From positions 655,962 through 719,961 of the forward strand of contig OX439127.1 of assembly GCA_949318235.1 (NCBI GenBank): a DNA stretch of 64,000 nt, in the 5' to 3' direction. The stretch is from Ecdyonurus torrentis. Lineage: Eukaryota; Arthropoda; Insecta; Ephemeroptera; Heptageniidae. The notes under the pieces were generated by a model that was given only the letters and a program-made list of their open reading frames with translations, searched no databases and was not told where the DNA came from. Both the position numbers and the translations under genes were made by a program. Positions 24,528 through 36,900 of the stretch are shown here, in pieces (position 1 is the stretch's first letter; each line of letters starts with the position of its first letter).

Positions 24528-24960
24528 CTAGTGTGTGTTGTTAAGTGGAGTATACCGAGGTGGAGTAGGTAATTGGCGTCCCAAATGCTTAACCTCAGCA
24601 TAATTTGAATCATCGGTGTTACTTGATACTAATGGAAATGTGTGTCCATGTAGTGTAATCTCATTTTTACCGATGTTAATCACGCCCCTGTATTTACGCA
24701 AAAAATCAATTCCTAACAAATCATCATACTTGTAACACTCATGCTTAACAACGTGCATCTCAATTTTATAATTATTATGGTCAATGTTCATTTTCACGTT
24801 CTTGCAGCCATATGAATTTACTTTTTGGTACCCCAAACCAAATATATAAAATTTATTTTTCAATAAGTTACTAGTATCTACAGTATTTCATATTACAGAA
24901 GTTTCAGCTGCTGTATCGATTAAAAATCGCATATTATTCTTATTTATATTACATTCTAAA
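24528..24960 (-). pseudogene. Retroviral-type aspartic protease fragment
   Basis: The minus strand gives RFLIDTAAETSVI around the catalytic aspartate (codon at 24915-24917), a stop, and then an open frame from 24863 with the downstream LLGIDFLRKY block and a conserved ITLHG turn. The usual DT/SG triad reads DTA here, which would be expected to weaken or abolish activity. Retroelement proteases cut the Gag-Pol polyprotein. The frame ends at 24528 without continuing into a reverse transcriptase. Confidence 0.65.
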
Positions 24961-25299
24961 ATTAAATTGCATTGATTATTTACATTATATACGTTTTTGT
25001 TACTAATTGGAACAAATTTTTGCTCTATTTAGGGGTTGGCGCCACCCATGGCCGTGTGGGGCGCCCTGGAGAAAATTTGGCTCCACGTCTTGCAAGCGAG
25101 AGAATTCTTGTGGCGAATCGATCGGATTTAATGTATGAGAAATTTCTTGTTGAGAATTTTCGCAATATTATTCTTGTTGTGAATTCTCACAATAATATTC
25201 TGGCTGTGAATTTTCACAACAATATACAGGGGGTTGTAAATCACGTGATTTCTTGCAAGGGGTAAAACTTTGCACATTTTCCCTATACTGATCAAAGCT

Positions 25300-26443
25300 A
25301 TTGAAATGATGTTGATCGAAGTCATAATAACCAGCTGATTGATTATTATCGAAATTATTGCATGAATTTTGAGAGTTGAAGTTATATTGATTATTATCTG
25401 AATTTTGATGATATCGACGTTTCTTTCGATTAGATGTTTGAGTGAAATATTGATGATTGGTTATTTCAGGATTTTGAATTTCAGCAAAATCTGATCGATA
25501 TTGATTTTCAATAAATTTTTGATACTGATAATCATTGTAGTAAGGTAAATAATTACGATTGAATCAAGTATTTGAACGTAGAATAGTTTCAAATTGATTG
25601 AGTTGTGGGGGTAATATTAAATTTGGCAAATATTGATTATTTGTAGATTGATGATTTTCAATTTTTGCGCGTCTTGTTGCTTCATTGAATGCAATTGCAG
25701 TCGATACTGCCTTATCAAATGAATCAGGACATGCTCCACGCACGCGTTCGCCTAGAACTGTTCGTCTTAGACCATGCAGGAAACTATCTAGCGCACGCTG
25801 ATCAGCTTCAAAGTTCACTGCCTCATTTCTATCATTATTATCAGAATTCATAAGTATTCACATTTACTGATTTAATTCTATCGGCAAATTGTTCAATTGA
25901 TTCCTCCGATTGAATAGTAATTACAGATAATAATTCTCAATAATTACGTGTTGTATTCTTACATTTGAAGCGATTAATCATGATTTTTTTGAATTCATTA
26001 TAACATTTTACTTCTTTGGCTTTCACGTCACTGCTCACGAAAGTCAGCGCTTCTCCATAAAGAATTTGCTTTGCAATTAAGAGAGTTTTATTTACATCCC
26101 ATCCCCCTAATTCTTGAGCTTGTTCCACTTTTTGGAAGAAATTATGAATATTTTCCTGAACTTTTCCTGAAAATTTAGGTATAGTAATTATGAGAATAAG
26201 TGTACTTGAACTATCTGAATTTTTTGCTGTTTGTAAATTTTCTTGCAAAACTGTTACTCTTGTTTTTAATTCAGCTAAAGTTGTTGTTTTTAATTCAGTT
26301 AATTCTTCTTTCTGATTTTTATTTAAAGTTTCTAAATCTTCTATTTTTTCGTCATAAGATTTATTTTTATTTTCTTATTCTTCAATTTTTAATACTAAAT
26401 CAATGAGAGAATATTCTTTACCATTATGTGTAAAGAAAGCCAT
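25300..26443 (-). pseudogene. gag of the LTR retrotransposon
   Basis: The ATG is at 26443 (MAFFTHNGKEYSLIDLV). The first ~65 residues are rich in Lys, Glu and Leu and likely form a coiled coil, with one stop near 26375. A capsid-like domain follows in the same frame (IPKFSG, KVEQAQELGGWDVNKTLLIA, YGEALTFV, INRFKCKNTTRNY), then a stop at 25937 and a second part at 25851-25564 (QRALDSFLHGLRRTVLGERV, AVSTAIAFNEATRRAK). A Tyr/Asn/Gln-rich tail runs to about 25300; I see no clear zinc knuckle. Gag forms the particle that packages element RNA. Confidence 0.7.
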
Positions 26444-26706
26444 TTTTAACTCGAAATACTTGCTACCAAATTTATTATTAGCCGTGCAATTTTATTTTAA
26501 AATTGTAAAAAGAAATGAGCTTACCGTGTATGTCCACTGTATAGAGAAATCTCCATGATGAGGAAAATCTGCATAGCGTTCCGTCCGTTCCTTCTCTCTC
26601 TTTGCCCAAGGTAGTGTTCAAAAGTAGGTAGCACAACTCAAAATTCATTGAAAGTGTTCATTGGACGTTCGAAATTATTCACTTAAAGTCACATAGATTC
26701 GATTAA

Positions 26707-26722
26707 CCAGCTTCTGACACCA
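26707..26722 (-). promoter_or_regulatory. Primer binding site of the LTR retrotransposon
   Basis: TGGTGTCAGAAGCTGG on the minus strand begins two bases after the LTR. The TGG start, complementary to a tRNA CCA end, and the position fit a tRNA primer site. I cannot name the tRNA. Confidence 0.6.
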
Positions 26723-26724
26723 TT

Positions 26725-27198
26725 TGTAACGTTGCGCCTTAATGGTGAATAGCTGTGACGAACGTCCCTTGAATTCACCGTCTTGGAGCCGCTCCGCCGC
26801 AGTCCCTTAACTCTGCCGCCGGTCTCGTCCTTCTCGATCACTACTAAACTATTCATATAGTATTGGAGATATTCACTTTTAAATAAAAGGATATACTATT
26901 TTGCACTTATATTTTATTAATTGAAATTGGAATAAATCGTGATTATAAAACACATGTGAAGCGTGAGGTGTCGGCGTGACACCTCAAGCCGCTCTTAGAT
27001 CGAGAATCCCTTCCTTCCCGTCGCCTCGCACGCACCACACACAATTAATGCAATACTGCACTTTTTGTGCAGTGAAATTATACAGAGGTACACTTTGTAA
27101 TCTGTAAGCGAATATATATAGAGGGCTAATTCTACATAATTTATAGAATTATATTATAATTAATTGATCAAATTGATTATTATGACGCGCGGGTTACA
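26725..27198 (-). repeat. LTR (5' LTR of the truncated element)
   Basis: 474 bp bounded by TGTAAC and GTTACA. It contains the CGAGGCGACGGGAAGGAAGG and TGAGGTGTCACGCC phrases shared with the second LTR at 27409-27894, and a TATA-like AT-rich region. It is followed on the minus strand by the primer binding site, which makes this the 5' LTR. Confidence 0.8.
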
Positions 27199-27408
27199 AT
27201 GTTACTTTTAATTTATTTAGAACATTTAATCATATACAGCATAATTATTTAATATTGTTAGCATCGTTAACGTTATTTTGAAACAAATGCAGAATAAATT
27301 AGTTTGTTTTATTTTTCCATGTGAACAAACAATAATAGCTACGTAATAATAATGCTAATTTATTTTCAGCACAATTTTTTAAATAAAGCATAATCTATGC
27401 TATACTGT

Positions 27409-27894
27409 TGTAACCTATAGCCTGTGAATGGTATATTGAACGCCATTGCACCACCTTATTCTACGCCACCTAGCCGCAGTTACTTAGCTCTACTATTTGT
27501 CTCGTCTTTCTTGAACTCTAATAATCTACTGATAATTTGGAGTTATGCACTCTTCAATAAATAAGATATACTTTTTTGCACTTATATTTTATTGATTTAA
27601 ATTAGAATAATATGAGATAAAGAAACATACGTGTAGCGTGAGGTGTCTTCGTGACATGTCAAGCCTCTTTTTGATTATATATCCCTTCCTTCTCGTCGCC
27701 TCGCACGCACCACACGCATTTTTGCAACACTGCACTTTGTCAAAAGTGAAATAATAAAGAAGTACATCTTGTACTTATTTGAACGCACTTGTATAAAGAA
27801 GAATACTTATTTATATATATTAAAATTTTATTGTAAATATTGATATTATTATTATTTTATTAATTAAATTGATATTTAGGACGCGAGAAATACA
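27409..27894 (-). repeat. Solo LTR of a related, diverged element
   Basis: About 486 bp, starting TGTAAC on the + strand and ending TACA. It aligns along its length with the LTR at 26725-27198 (shared GCACTTATATTTTATT, GCGTGAGGTGTC, CGTCGCCTCGCACGCACCAC), with roughly a quarter to a third of positions changed. No coding sequence adjoins it on the right, so it is a solo LTR or an end of another copy. The 210 bases between the two LTRs are AT-rich. Confidence 0.75.
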
Positions 27895-28106
27895 TCACAC
27901 CTTTCTTGGAAAATTGTTGCCATAAAAATGATTACTAAACAGGCGAGTTGTTATGCATCTGTGCAATACGAAATGTGGTGTTGTTTTGCGTTGAAGCAGG
28001 AAATCAAAGTCTGACATTACAAAATATCTACATTTTAAAAATATATGAGAACGTACCCGTAAGGAAAATTATAGGAAAGTTACATCCGTTCATGATACAT
28101 ATTAAG

Positions 28107-29165
28107 CATATCGCCGTGTTCACGCCCAAAACGTGAACTTCCATCTTAAGGTCCACTAACAAAACGTAAACTTGCATTTTTAACCAGTCTGACAAACGTG
28201 AAGTTGCATTTTTGTCCAAAAACATTTTATTTGATTTTTTGAAAGACAATTTATCTGTTTACCATTTCACCAAATTTAGGAAGTCTCCTTCGAGTTTTCT
28301 ATTTGTTATTTAAAGTCTTAATCATAGACCTCAGCACTCAGCAGTAAAATTATTCTGTATTTTTTTGTGCGCATATTACCTACTTGCATAAGATAAGGTG
28401 TACCAACCCAAAAATTTCCTACGAAATATAATATATTGTATTAACTACTTTAAAAAAATACTTTTCAGTTTTTTATTACTTATTATTAGTTATTTTTTTA
28501 TTATAACGTACTTGACATTTAAATAAAGTGATAGGTTAAACTTTCTTTGTTTAATCTAAGCATATCTGAGTTAGTGATATCGTAGCGTTCAGTTGACATC
28601 GTAATGTTTGAGATCCCTAAAATCAGCTGCTAAAATATGACTAAAGTGATTTTTATTAATTTTTATTAATTATTTTTTTAGTTATTTTGATTGATAATAA
28701 TAAGAAAGTTAAGTTATTTATTTTATTCTATAAGAAGATCAGATAATTTTTCATTTATTTCTAAATATTTGGAAATATTTAGATAGAAATACAATAGAAA
28801 AAGATGAAAATTATTAATTAACGCATCAATTATTTATAATAAAAATCAAATTTTGTATTTCTTTACAGTGCAAATAGTTTTAAAACTTATTAAAGCGAAA
28901 AAAAAAGAGAAAATAGAAAAATTTGTATTACATTAAAAAATAAAAAATAAAAATTAACGTGTTGAATTTTACTTGATTTTAATACAATATAGATAATATA
29001 CTAGTATTAAATTATCAAACAAAAAAATGTTAAAATGAAATAAAAAAGCACTTTTTAGAGCTTTTCTAAAGTATTTTGGCTCTCCTGTAAAATTTAATAA
29101 AATGCAATTTCACGTTTTGCACGAAACTGGACAAATGCAAGTTTGGGCACGAACACGGCGATATG
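28107..29165. mobile_element. Non-autonomous TIR element with subterminal repeats
   Basis: CATATCGCCGTGTTC at 28107 returns inverted at 29151-29165, with similarity to about 26 bp. Inside the left end three copies of AACGTGAACTTGCAT-like sequence are spaced ~30-35 bases (28130-28210), and inverted relatives occur in the right end (29100-29145). TA next to the ends would suit a TA-targeting transposon. The centre is AT-rich with no transposase frame. Confidence 0.65.
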
Positions 29166-29539
29166 ACAATTTACTGAGAATCTTTTTATTTGTTATAATA
29201 CTTATGATGCAGCAATTTTTTATACATGAGAAATTCTGTAAATAAAATTGAAATAATTTTATAAATGCCTATTTTTTAAAAATTTATTCAATTTAAATTG
29301 AATTTTTAACAATGAAAATTGCGTATAATTATTAGATTATTTATTTTTTATATGAGCGAAAAATATAAAATTTGTTAACTAGTGCAAAGGATTATTGATT
29401 ACGCATTTTTTAAACAAAGTTAATTATTGCTATTTAAGTTAAATGAAAAGGACAAATATTATTTATTTTAAAGATTGTTAACTTGTATATCAAATTATGA
29501 AGTTAACAGGAAATTTTATTTTAAAATCAGTTTATGAAA

Positions 29540-29706
29540 CTTTTTTTTATTTTTTATAAATATCCACAAGGTATGCATACTCCAACCAAGGCAAAGCCTT
29601 ATCTGTCTGATCAACTGATTACGAAAAATTTATGATTATAACTTATACATTACACAAAGAAAAACACGGACAAAAAACAGAAGAGAATTGAAATAATTTA
29701 ATTTTT
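29540..29706 (-). mobile_element. 5'-truncated 3' end of the PHD-finger LINE family
   Basis: The minus strand carries the family 3' stem-loop followed by an A-rich end near 29540. Upstream on that strand the sequence runs into the (TA)n tract within ~100 bases, so only the 3' UTR remains. Confidence 0.6.
29582..29609 (-). other. LINE 3' UTR stem-loop, degraded copy
   Basis: On the minus strand GATA-AGGC-TTT-GCCT-T-GGTTGG is kept, but the outer 5' arm reads CAGACA, leaving two mismatches. This is the least well paired of the five copies. Confidence 0.65.
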
Positions 29707-30440
<734 letters not shown>

Positions 30441-30501
30441 AAGGGCTACACGGAATATTGGTACTATTGCAATCTCCACGGGTGCAATTTTGGCACATGT
30501 G
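30441..30501 (+). repeat. Left terminal repeat of a TIR element split by LINE copy 2
   Basis: Sixty-one bases from AAGGGCTACACGG match the reverse complement of 36901-36961 at about 48 positions, and the similarity starts at AGGGCTAC on both sides. LINE copy 2 lies between, so an older TIR element probably received it. Confidence 0.6.
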
Positions 30502-30664
30502 TAAACTACGCCACGACTACTAATGGTAAATCTGTACAGGCTAAGCGTAGACGGCAGTAGGCAGGCGAGAGAGAAGGTTGTCTCTGTGTGTTGCTCCTGT
30601 GCATATTAGAAGTAAATTTAAATATATTTGAACATAACATACTACAATAATATAATTCATAATA

Positions 30665-31654
30665 ATGATCTGTGTGTACTGCAGAAAAACAATTCAAAAA
30701 AATAAAGATAAAATTACTTGTCATACGTTTAAGAATGTGTATATTCATCTATCTTGCGTCAAATCTGAAGTTCCACCTAAAGTCGGAAGACCAGCAAAAA
30801 AGTGGGTGTGTCTTACTTGTAAGACAGATCCAAATAATCAAGGATCAGGAACAAGTGATGATGAAGAGAAAAAAGGTGAGAAGTCCATGATGGACATAAT
30901 GCTTGAAATTCAGTCTAATATGAAAAAATTAGATAAAATTGAGTGTGATACTAAACAAATTCCTGAGTTAAATTCAAAACTTGAAACTCGTTTATCAAAG
31001 TATGATGAATTGCTTGGAAAATTACATAAACAGGACGAGCTAATTAAGAGTCTGAAAAATGATGTTAAAAACTAAGAGGTAAAAAATTATAAAGAAAGAC
31101 AGTGAAGTAGAAGAATTGAATATTAGAATGCAAGAGTTAGAGCAAGACAGGCTGGCTATGGGAGTCGAAGTGCTTGGCTTGCCGGTAATGCAGGTGGCCA
31201 GCGGCGAGAGAAAAAACACTCTGCAGCTTGTCAAGAATGTTGCGGAGGTTATCGGAGCCCCGCCCCTGAAACTTCTTTTAGAGATTGTTATCGTGTGTTG
31301 GCAAATCCTATCAACTCAAGAAAGATTGGTCTACCGCCAGTACTTGTCATCAAGTTCAAGACAACTGATGCATGTAGAGTGTGGTTAGACAGGAATGCGA
31401 CCAAAAAATTGACAGTGGGACATGTTTACAACAATAATGACAACGAAAAAATACGTATCTTTGAACAACTAACTCCTACGATGAAAAAACTGCCGTTTAA
31501 GACACGTACAGCAGCAAGAGTAAAGAATTATAAGTTAACGTGGGTTAAAAATGGAAAGATTTTTAAAAATGAAAACGAAAATCAAGGCACTGTGCTTATA
31601 AGAAGTGAAAGGCATATAGACTCGCGAATCAGTTTGACTCGCGAGCAATTGTAA
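30665..31654 (+). pseudogene. LINE copy 2 ORF1 (PHD-like finger, coiled coil, RNA-binding end)
   Basis: The ATG is at 30665, followed at once by ICVYC. The finger reads C-x2-C (CVYC), CHTF (the second Cys of this pair is lost), H-x2-C (HLSC) and C-x2-C (CLTC), that is a C4HC3 PHD-type pattern with one missing ligand. A Lys/Glu/Leu-rich coiled coil follows (about 30880-31140). After stops and frameshifts near 31073 and 31300 the C-terminal domain continues to 31654 (WLDRNATKKLTVGHVYNNN, FEQLTPTMKK, RTAARVKNYKLTWVKNGKI). PHD fingers in ORF1 are known from CR1-type LINEs. The stop lies 17 bases before the ORF2 ATG. Confidence 0.78.
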
Positions 31655-31671
31655 AATAAAAAAATATCTAA

Positions 31672-34600
31672 ATGGAAGATAGCATTTATGATATACATAA
31701 AGAAAATATTGGTGTTAGTTATAATAATTTTGTTGATATAAACGAATTAAGTAATTTAATAATAATACATATAAATATTTATTCATTAAGAAAATTTTTT
31801 TATGCTTTTATTGCTTATGGCTGGAAAATATAGATGTTATAGTTATAACTGAAATACACATATATGATAATGAAGTAAAAATATTATAACATAGAAGGAT
31901 AAGAAAAAATAGCTAAACCAAGGAATGTAAATAAAGGAGGTGGTGTTATGATATTTGCAAAAAAAGAATTAAATATGGTTGATTGTAATGTAGACTTTAT
32001 AAAAGGTGAAGTGATTTGTGCAAAGTTAAAAAACAATATTCAAATAGTTGGGATCTATAAACCACATAATAAGAATAAATTGTTATTTCTAAAAGAACTA
32101 AAGGATAAAATTTTAACAAAGTGTACAAAAAATGATAATGTTGTTGTAATAGGTGATATAAATTTAAATATTTTGCATGTAGATGATAACGTAGTAAAAA
32201 AATATGAAAATAAATATGCTAAATATGGTTTTGAAAAATTTATTAATATAATAACAAGAGAGGAAATAAGTGTGACAGAATATCATTGCAGTTGTTTAGA
32301 TCATATATATGCAAAATTATCAACCAACATTGAAATGCAAAAAAGTTTTGTTGTAAATTGCAAAATATCAGATCACTATATCGTAGGTTGTATGGTGATT
32401 AATAAAATTAATAAATAAAAGAAAATATATTAAAAAAATTAAAATTAAAAATTATATAAATTTAACAACTGAATTAATAACTTTAATTGGAATTGTTTAA
32501 AATATGAGAATAATCCAAATAATCTTTATGATAAAATCGTAAGAATATGTAATAATGCAAATTTAACTTGTAAGGTAGAAAAAAATTGTAGATAGTAATG
32601 TAAAAAGAAATAACTGTGTTTGGTGTATGGAAGAAATGAAAATAATAATGAAACTAAGAGATAATACCTTTAGAAAATGGAAAAATTCAAATAAAAAAAA
32701 AAGAAAATAGGATTAAATATAAAAAATTAAGAAATCAAATAAATGTGATGATAAAAAAAGAAATAACAAATTATTTGTATTATAAATTTTTTAAAATATT
32801 TGGTTATGTAATAGAATCTTGAGAGTTTATAAATAATATTTTGGGTAAAACAACGTAAGATCTTGATGAAGTCATAGTGAAATATATGTCAGATATGGAC
32901 CAATAAAATTTATTGCTGATAAATTTCTTAATAATTTTATTGATTCAATTTCTAAAGTAAAAAATGATTGTAAAGTGATTTTATCTGAAAAATATATACA
33001 ACAACAGTCGATGAGATACCAAAATTGAATATGAGAAGTGCACAAATAATATTAGATAAATTGAAAATAAAAAAAGGTCCTGGTTATGATAATATAAGTG
33101 TAGATAATATTATAAATGGTGGTGATATTTTGATGAAATGTGTTATAAATTTAGTAAATCTATGTATTGAAACGTCAGAATATCGGAAACTTCAAAAATA
33201 TCTATAGTCAGACCAATATATAAAAGTGGAAATCATAAAGATTTTAATAATTTAAGACCTATTGCGATATCTGATTTCATAGATAAATTTACTGAAAAAC
33301 ATATAGAAATATTTTAATCAGATTATTAATTTAATTTTGATATTATAAATCAAAATCAATATGCATATCAGAAAAATAAAAGTACAAATAAACTACTTTG
33401 TGATGTAACAAAGTATATAAATTAAGAGCTAGAAAAAGGTAATCATGTTCTATGTTTGTTTATTGACTATTCAAAGGCTTTTGATACAGTAGATATTTAT
33501 TTGTTATTACAAGATTTGGATGATATTGGAATAAAAGGAACAGTATTAAAATTAATTGAAAATATCATTAAAAACAGAAAAGTTTGTGTTAAAATTAAAG
33601 ATATTGTAAGTGAATTAAAAGAGTTAAAACGCGGCGTTATCCAAGGAGGTATAACAAGTGCAAAATTTTTTTTAATTTATATGAATAGTATTTTTAAGAT
33701 TATAAAATATTGTTTAGTAAAAATGTCTGCGGATGATCTTCTTTTAATTTTATCACACGAAGATTTGAATATAGCAGAAAAAAGGCTACAAGAGGATTTT
33801 GATAGAGTTTTAGAATGGTCACATGATAGAAAAGTAATTAAAAACAGGAAAAAAAGAAAACTTATGCATTAGAGAGAGATTAAAATTTTCTTTAAATCAT
33901 TAAGAAAAATTCTTGAATTAGAGAAAATGTTGGCAAATTTCGCAATGTTTAACGCAAATGTTTTCACCTTAACCCTGATACCATTGTGGCCATATCCTTT
34001 CATTTTTATCACAGAACATGTTTAAAGTGCTATATAGGTATCTTATTTATGCCAGCAGACTCCATTAATTGTCAATAAAGGATAGTTAAAAAAGCAAATT
34101 CCTCCTCATTTTTACAGAAAAAATGACGTATGGAAAAAAAATTGTTCATTTTTACGTTGACGCTCGGTGAAAGAAAACCGGTACCTCAATTTTATTTTTA
34201 AGAACAGTTTTAAAAATGTCTAACCCTTGGCTACAAAATGGTATATAAAAAGTTAATTTTTTTTATTTCTTCATATTTTATTTTCGTTTTAAAATGCACG
34301 TTTTTAAAAAAACACCTTGTATATAATAAATATCAAAGAAAAAATGAAATAAAAATAATAGCCCATTTAAATAAATATACATATTTTCAAATTAATTGTA
34401 ATTGTGATGTTATAGAATAATTATATGTATTTGAAAGCTATAATAGATGATAATAACTTTAATTGAGTTTAAATATTCAAAATATTATTAGTAAACTAAG
34501 ATCGGCTTTATATCAATTAAGCGCTAATAAACCATATGTAAATGAGAAAACGATGAGATACTTATATTTTTCTTTAGTTCATCCTTATATATTACATGGT

Positions 34601-34960
34601 GTATTAGCATATGGAGTTACAAAATCAGCTAACTCAGAATACTTAAAATGTTAAAAAAAGGGGAAAAATTTGATGATAAAAAAGATTAATTTTTTACTTT
34701 AAAATATTGCCAATTAATGAATTTATAAAATTTATATTTGCATTAGAAAATTATTATTGTGACTAACATGGTATACCGCTAGTGCTAGAATATAAAACAA
34801 GAATTGCGCTAACTTATCCAATGATAGTAACAAAAGTGATAAATAGATTCACAGAACGAACAAGAAAATAAAATTTACCGAGACTGTGGAATGAAATTCC
34901 TTTAAAATTAAAAAATCTAAGTGGAAAAAATACTGTAAAAAAAATAATTAAAATTTTTTA
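31672..34960 (+). pseudogene. LINE copy 2 ORF2 (endonuclease-reverse transcriptase)
   Basis: ATG at 31672. Endonuclease blocks: GIYKPHNKNK, VVIGDINLNIL, SCLDHIYAK and ISDHYIVGC (about 32040-32395). Reverse transcriptase blocks: KKGPGYDNIS (about 33070), a frameshifted RPIYK...LRPIAISDF (about 33212-33280), LFIDYSKAFDTVD (about 33457), GVIQGGITSAKFFLIYM (about 33633) and the catalytic box MSADD (about 33723). The frame is cut at 33872 by an insertion and resumes at about 34320 (FQINCNCDVIE, SALYQLSANKPYVNEKTMR, RLWNEIP). Stops near 32418 and 33207 and several shifts make it inactive. Confidence 0.85.
33873..34318. mobile_element. Non-coding insertion inside LINE copy 2 ORF2
   Basis: Copies 3 and 4 read continuously from the MHIYNKY codons, whereas copy 2 breaks after ATGCATT (33871) and resumes at GTATATAATAAATATC (about 34318). 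The ~446 inserted bases are non-coding and end ACACCTTGTATA, a common end of short insect DNA transposons. I cannot see clear TIRs. Confidence 0.55.
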
Positions 34961-35067
34961 ATATGAATTCAATATAAAAATAATGATAAATGATCAATAT
35001 GTTTTAAATTAAAAATATTTATTTAAATACAAAAGTATTATATATAAATTATATATAAAAGTAGTAT

Positions 35068-35068
<1 letters not shown>

Positions 35069-35098
<30 letters not shown>
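35069..35098. repeat. (TA)n left of the 1.57 kb TIR element
   Basis: TA repeat in the LINE 3' UTR that served as target of the TIR element. It continues at 36668. Confidence 0.9.
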
Positions 35099-35102
<4 letters not shown>

Positions 35103-36148
35103 AGCTTTCAGAAGCGAATTCGCTCCGGAAGCGGAAAATATGGTCAGAACGCGTTGGGACCACGTATGAGGCTTCGTAACGCGAAATTCGTGTTGGGAGC
35201 ATGGTAAATTTAATCCCAACGCGTTGAGATCAAGTTGAAAATTTTCAACGTGACGGGATCAAATTTGAAATCTTATGACGCGTTAGGAACATGCAAAATT
35301 GTTCTCAATGCGTTGGGGCCAAAATTGAAATTTCACAACGCGTTTCGGTACAATAATATAATTATGTGTATAAAATATCACCAAATAAATAAAAATAAAT
35401 AAAGATAATTAGAGCTACATAAATATTTATAGCAAAATTTTTTAAATAAAAATAAAACTATAATTTTATTTAGTAAAATAATCAAAAGCCGAAAAGGAAC
35501 TTTTCTCAATTCAAAATTTTATGTGATATGATTTAAGACTTTGCTATTATTACTTATATGTATTATTATTATGCATATTTATATAGGTATTGTTTGTTTT
35601 TCATCTTAAACTTATACATTTATAATTACTTTACTTGAAATGCAAGAAATACAGTATACTGTATGTGTTTTGAGCAAGGTGTTGTTAAATCACACGGACG
35701 GTATATATTGAGACATGAAAATTAAACTTACTAAACGATCTATCTGATTATTAATTATATAATAACCGAAACTTTTTTTATTTTTAAGTGAATACTTACG
35801 ATTAAATATGTAAGAGCCACTGAAACCGTTATCCACTCACTTAATTATTTGCGCACCAACAATACACGTCAATTAATTAAATTCAAATATTTTCTTAACA
35901 TATTCTATTTCCAACGACTATGGTGAAATTATAAAACATGTTTTCCGCACAGAGACGAACATTCAACTGAACGTGTATGAGAAAAAAATATATCGGTATA
36001 TTGTTATCACTGGATAAAATAAGGTAGACTTGAACTTTGAACCAATATATGAGGAAAGTAGTCATAGGTCATAATAGATTAATTTTGTTCGTATATAAAA
36101 TAAATACTTTTATTTTTCATTATTTAAAATCAGTTTTAAAAAAGGCAT

Positions 36149-36206
<58 letters not shown>

Positions 36207-36667
36207 CTTTTCTTCGAGAGAAGATACCTTAGCAAATATTTGAGTAAAGAAAAATTGTTAATATTCGACTTTTGATTATTTTATTAAATGAAATGATAGC
36301 TTTTTTTTATTTTGCTATAAAAATAAAGAAATTTTATATTGCTCAAATTATCGTTTGTTTTTTATTATTATTTTTATTTACTTTGTGATGTTTTATTCAA
36401 ATAATTATATTATTTTACCGAAACGCGTTGTAAAATTTCAATTTTTGTCCCAACGCACTGAGAACAATTTTGCATGTTCCTAACGCGTCATAAGATTTCA
36501 AATTTGATCCCGTCACGTTAAAAATTTTCAACTTGATCTCAACGCGTTGGGATTAAATTTACCATGCTCCCAACACGAATTTCGCGTTACGAAGCCTCAT
36601 ACGTGGTCCCAACGCGTTCTGACCATATTTTCCGCTTCCGGAGCGAATTCGTTTCTGTAAGCTAACA
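35099..36667. mobile_element. 1.57 kb DNA element with ~283 bp TIRs built of ~30 bp iterons
   Basis: The left arm (35099-35381) and right arm (36385-36667) are inverted copies with about 97% identity over the outer 250 bases. The ends are TGTTAGC...GCTAACA, flanked by TA inside a TA microsatellite. Each arm holds about seven variants of ACGCGTTGGGA, at about 35149, 35178, 35218, 35247, 35277, 35306 and 35337, mostly 29-31 bases apart, with AAATTTGAAAT-like spacers. The centre is non-coding and holds a (CT)n tract. A third, diverged end lies at 62772-63055. It is probably a non-autonomous TA-targeting transposon. Confidence 0.8.
36151..36203. repeat. (CT)n microsatellite
   Basis: Uninterrupted TC repeat of 53 bases inside the TIR element. 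Confidence 0.97.
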
Positions 36668-36689
36668 TATATATATATATATATATATA

Positions 36690-36752
<63 letters not shown>
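36668..36752. repeat. (TA)n right of the TIR element
   Basis: TA repeat with one TC interruption, the right half of the microsatellite that was the insertion target. Confidence 0.9.
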
Positions 36753-36757
<5 letters not shown>

Positions 36758-36807
36758 TATATTGTGTTGATTTTTTGTATAAAAATAAATTGTAATTATA
36801 ATTTAAA

Positions 36808-36835
36808 CCAACCGATAAGGCTATGCCTTGGTTGG
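36808..36835 (+). other. LINE 3' UTR stem-loop, copy 2
   Basis: CCAACC/GGTTGG and AGGC/GCCT pair exactly as in copy 1, with the same GATA/T internal loop and a TAT loop in place of GTT. Confidence 0.8.
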
Positions 36836-36900
36836 ATAATGTATGAAATGAAATACTAATAAAAAAAAGGAGGTTTGAAAAAAGGTGAGCGCAGAGAATG

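Larger units (their letters stand above)
24528..27198 (-). mobile_element. Truncated Ty3/gypsy-type LTR retrotransposon (LTR-gag-protease)
   Basis: Reading on the minus strand: LTR (27198-26725), primer binding site, gag and then the protease, ending at 24528. Reverse transcriptase, RNase H, integrase and the second LTR are not seen, and no env. The relic of a different LINE lies beyond. The element is broken by stops and frameshifts. Confidence 0.75.
30510..36869 (+). mobile_element. CR1-like LINE copy 2 (near full length, inactive)
   Basis: It contains a probable 5' UTR (about 30510-30664), ORF1 with a PHD-like finger, ORF2, and a 3' UTR ending in the family stem-loop and an A-rich tail near 36869. 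It carries two later insertions: about 33873-34318 in ORF2 and the 1.57 kb TIR element 35099-36667 in the 3' UTR. Frameshifts and stops inactivate both ORFs. Confidence 0.85.
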
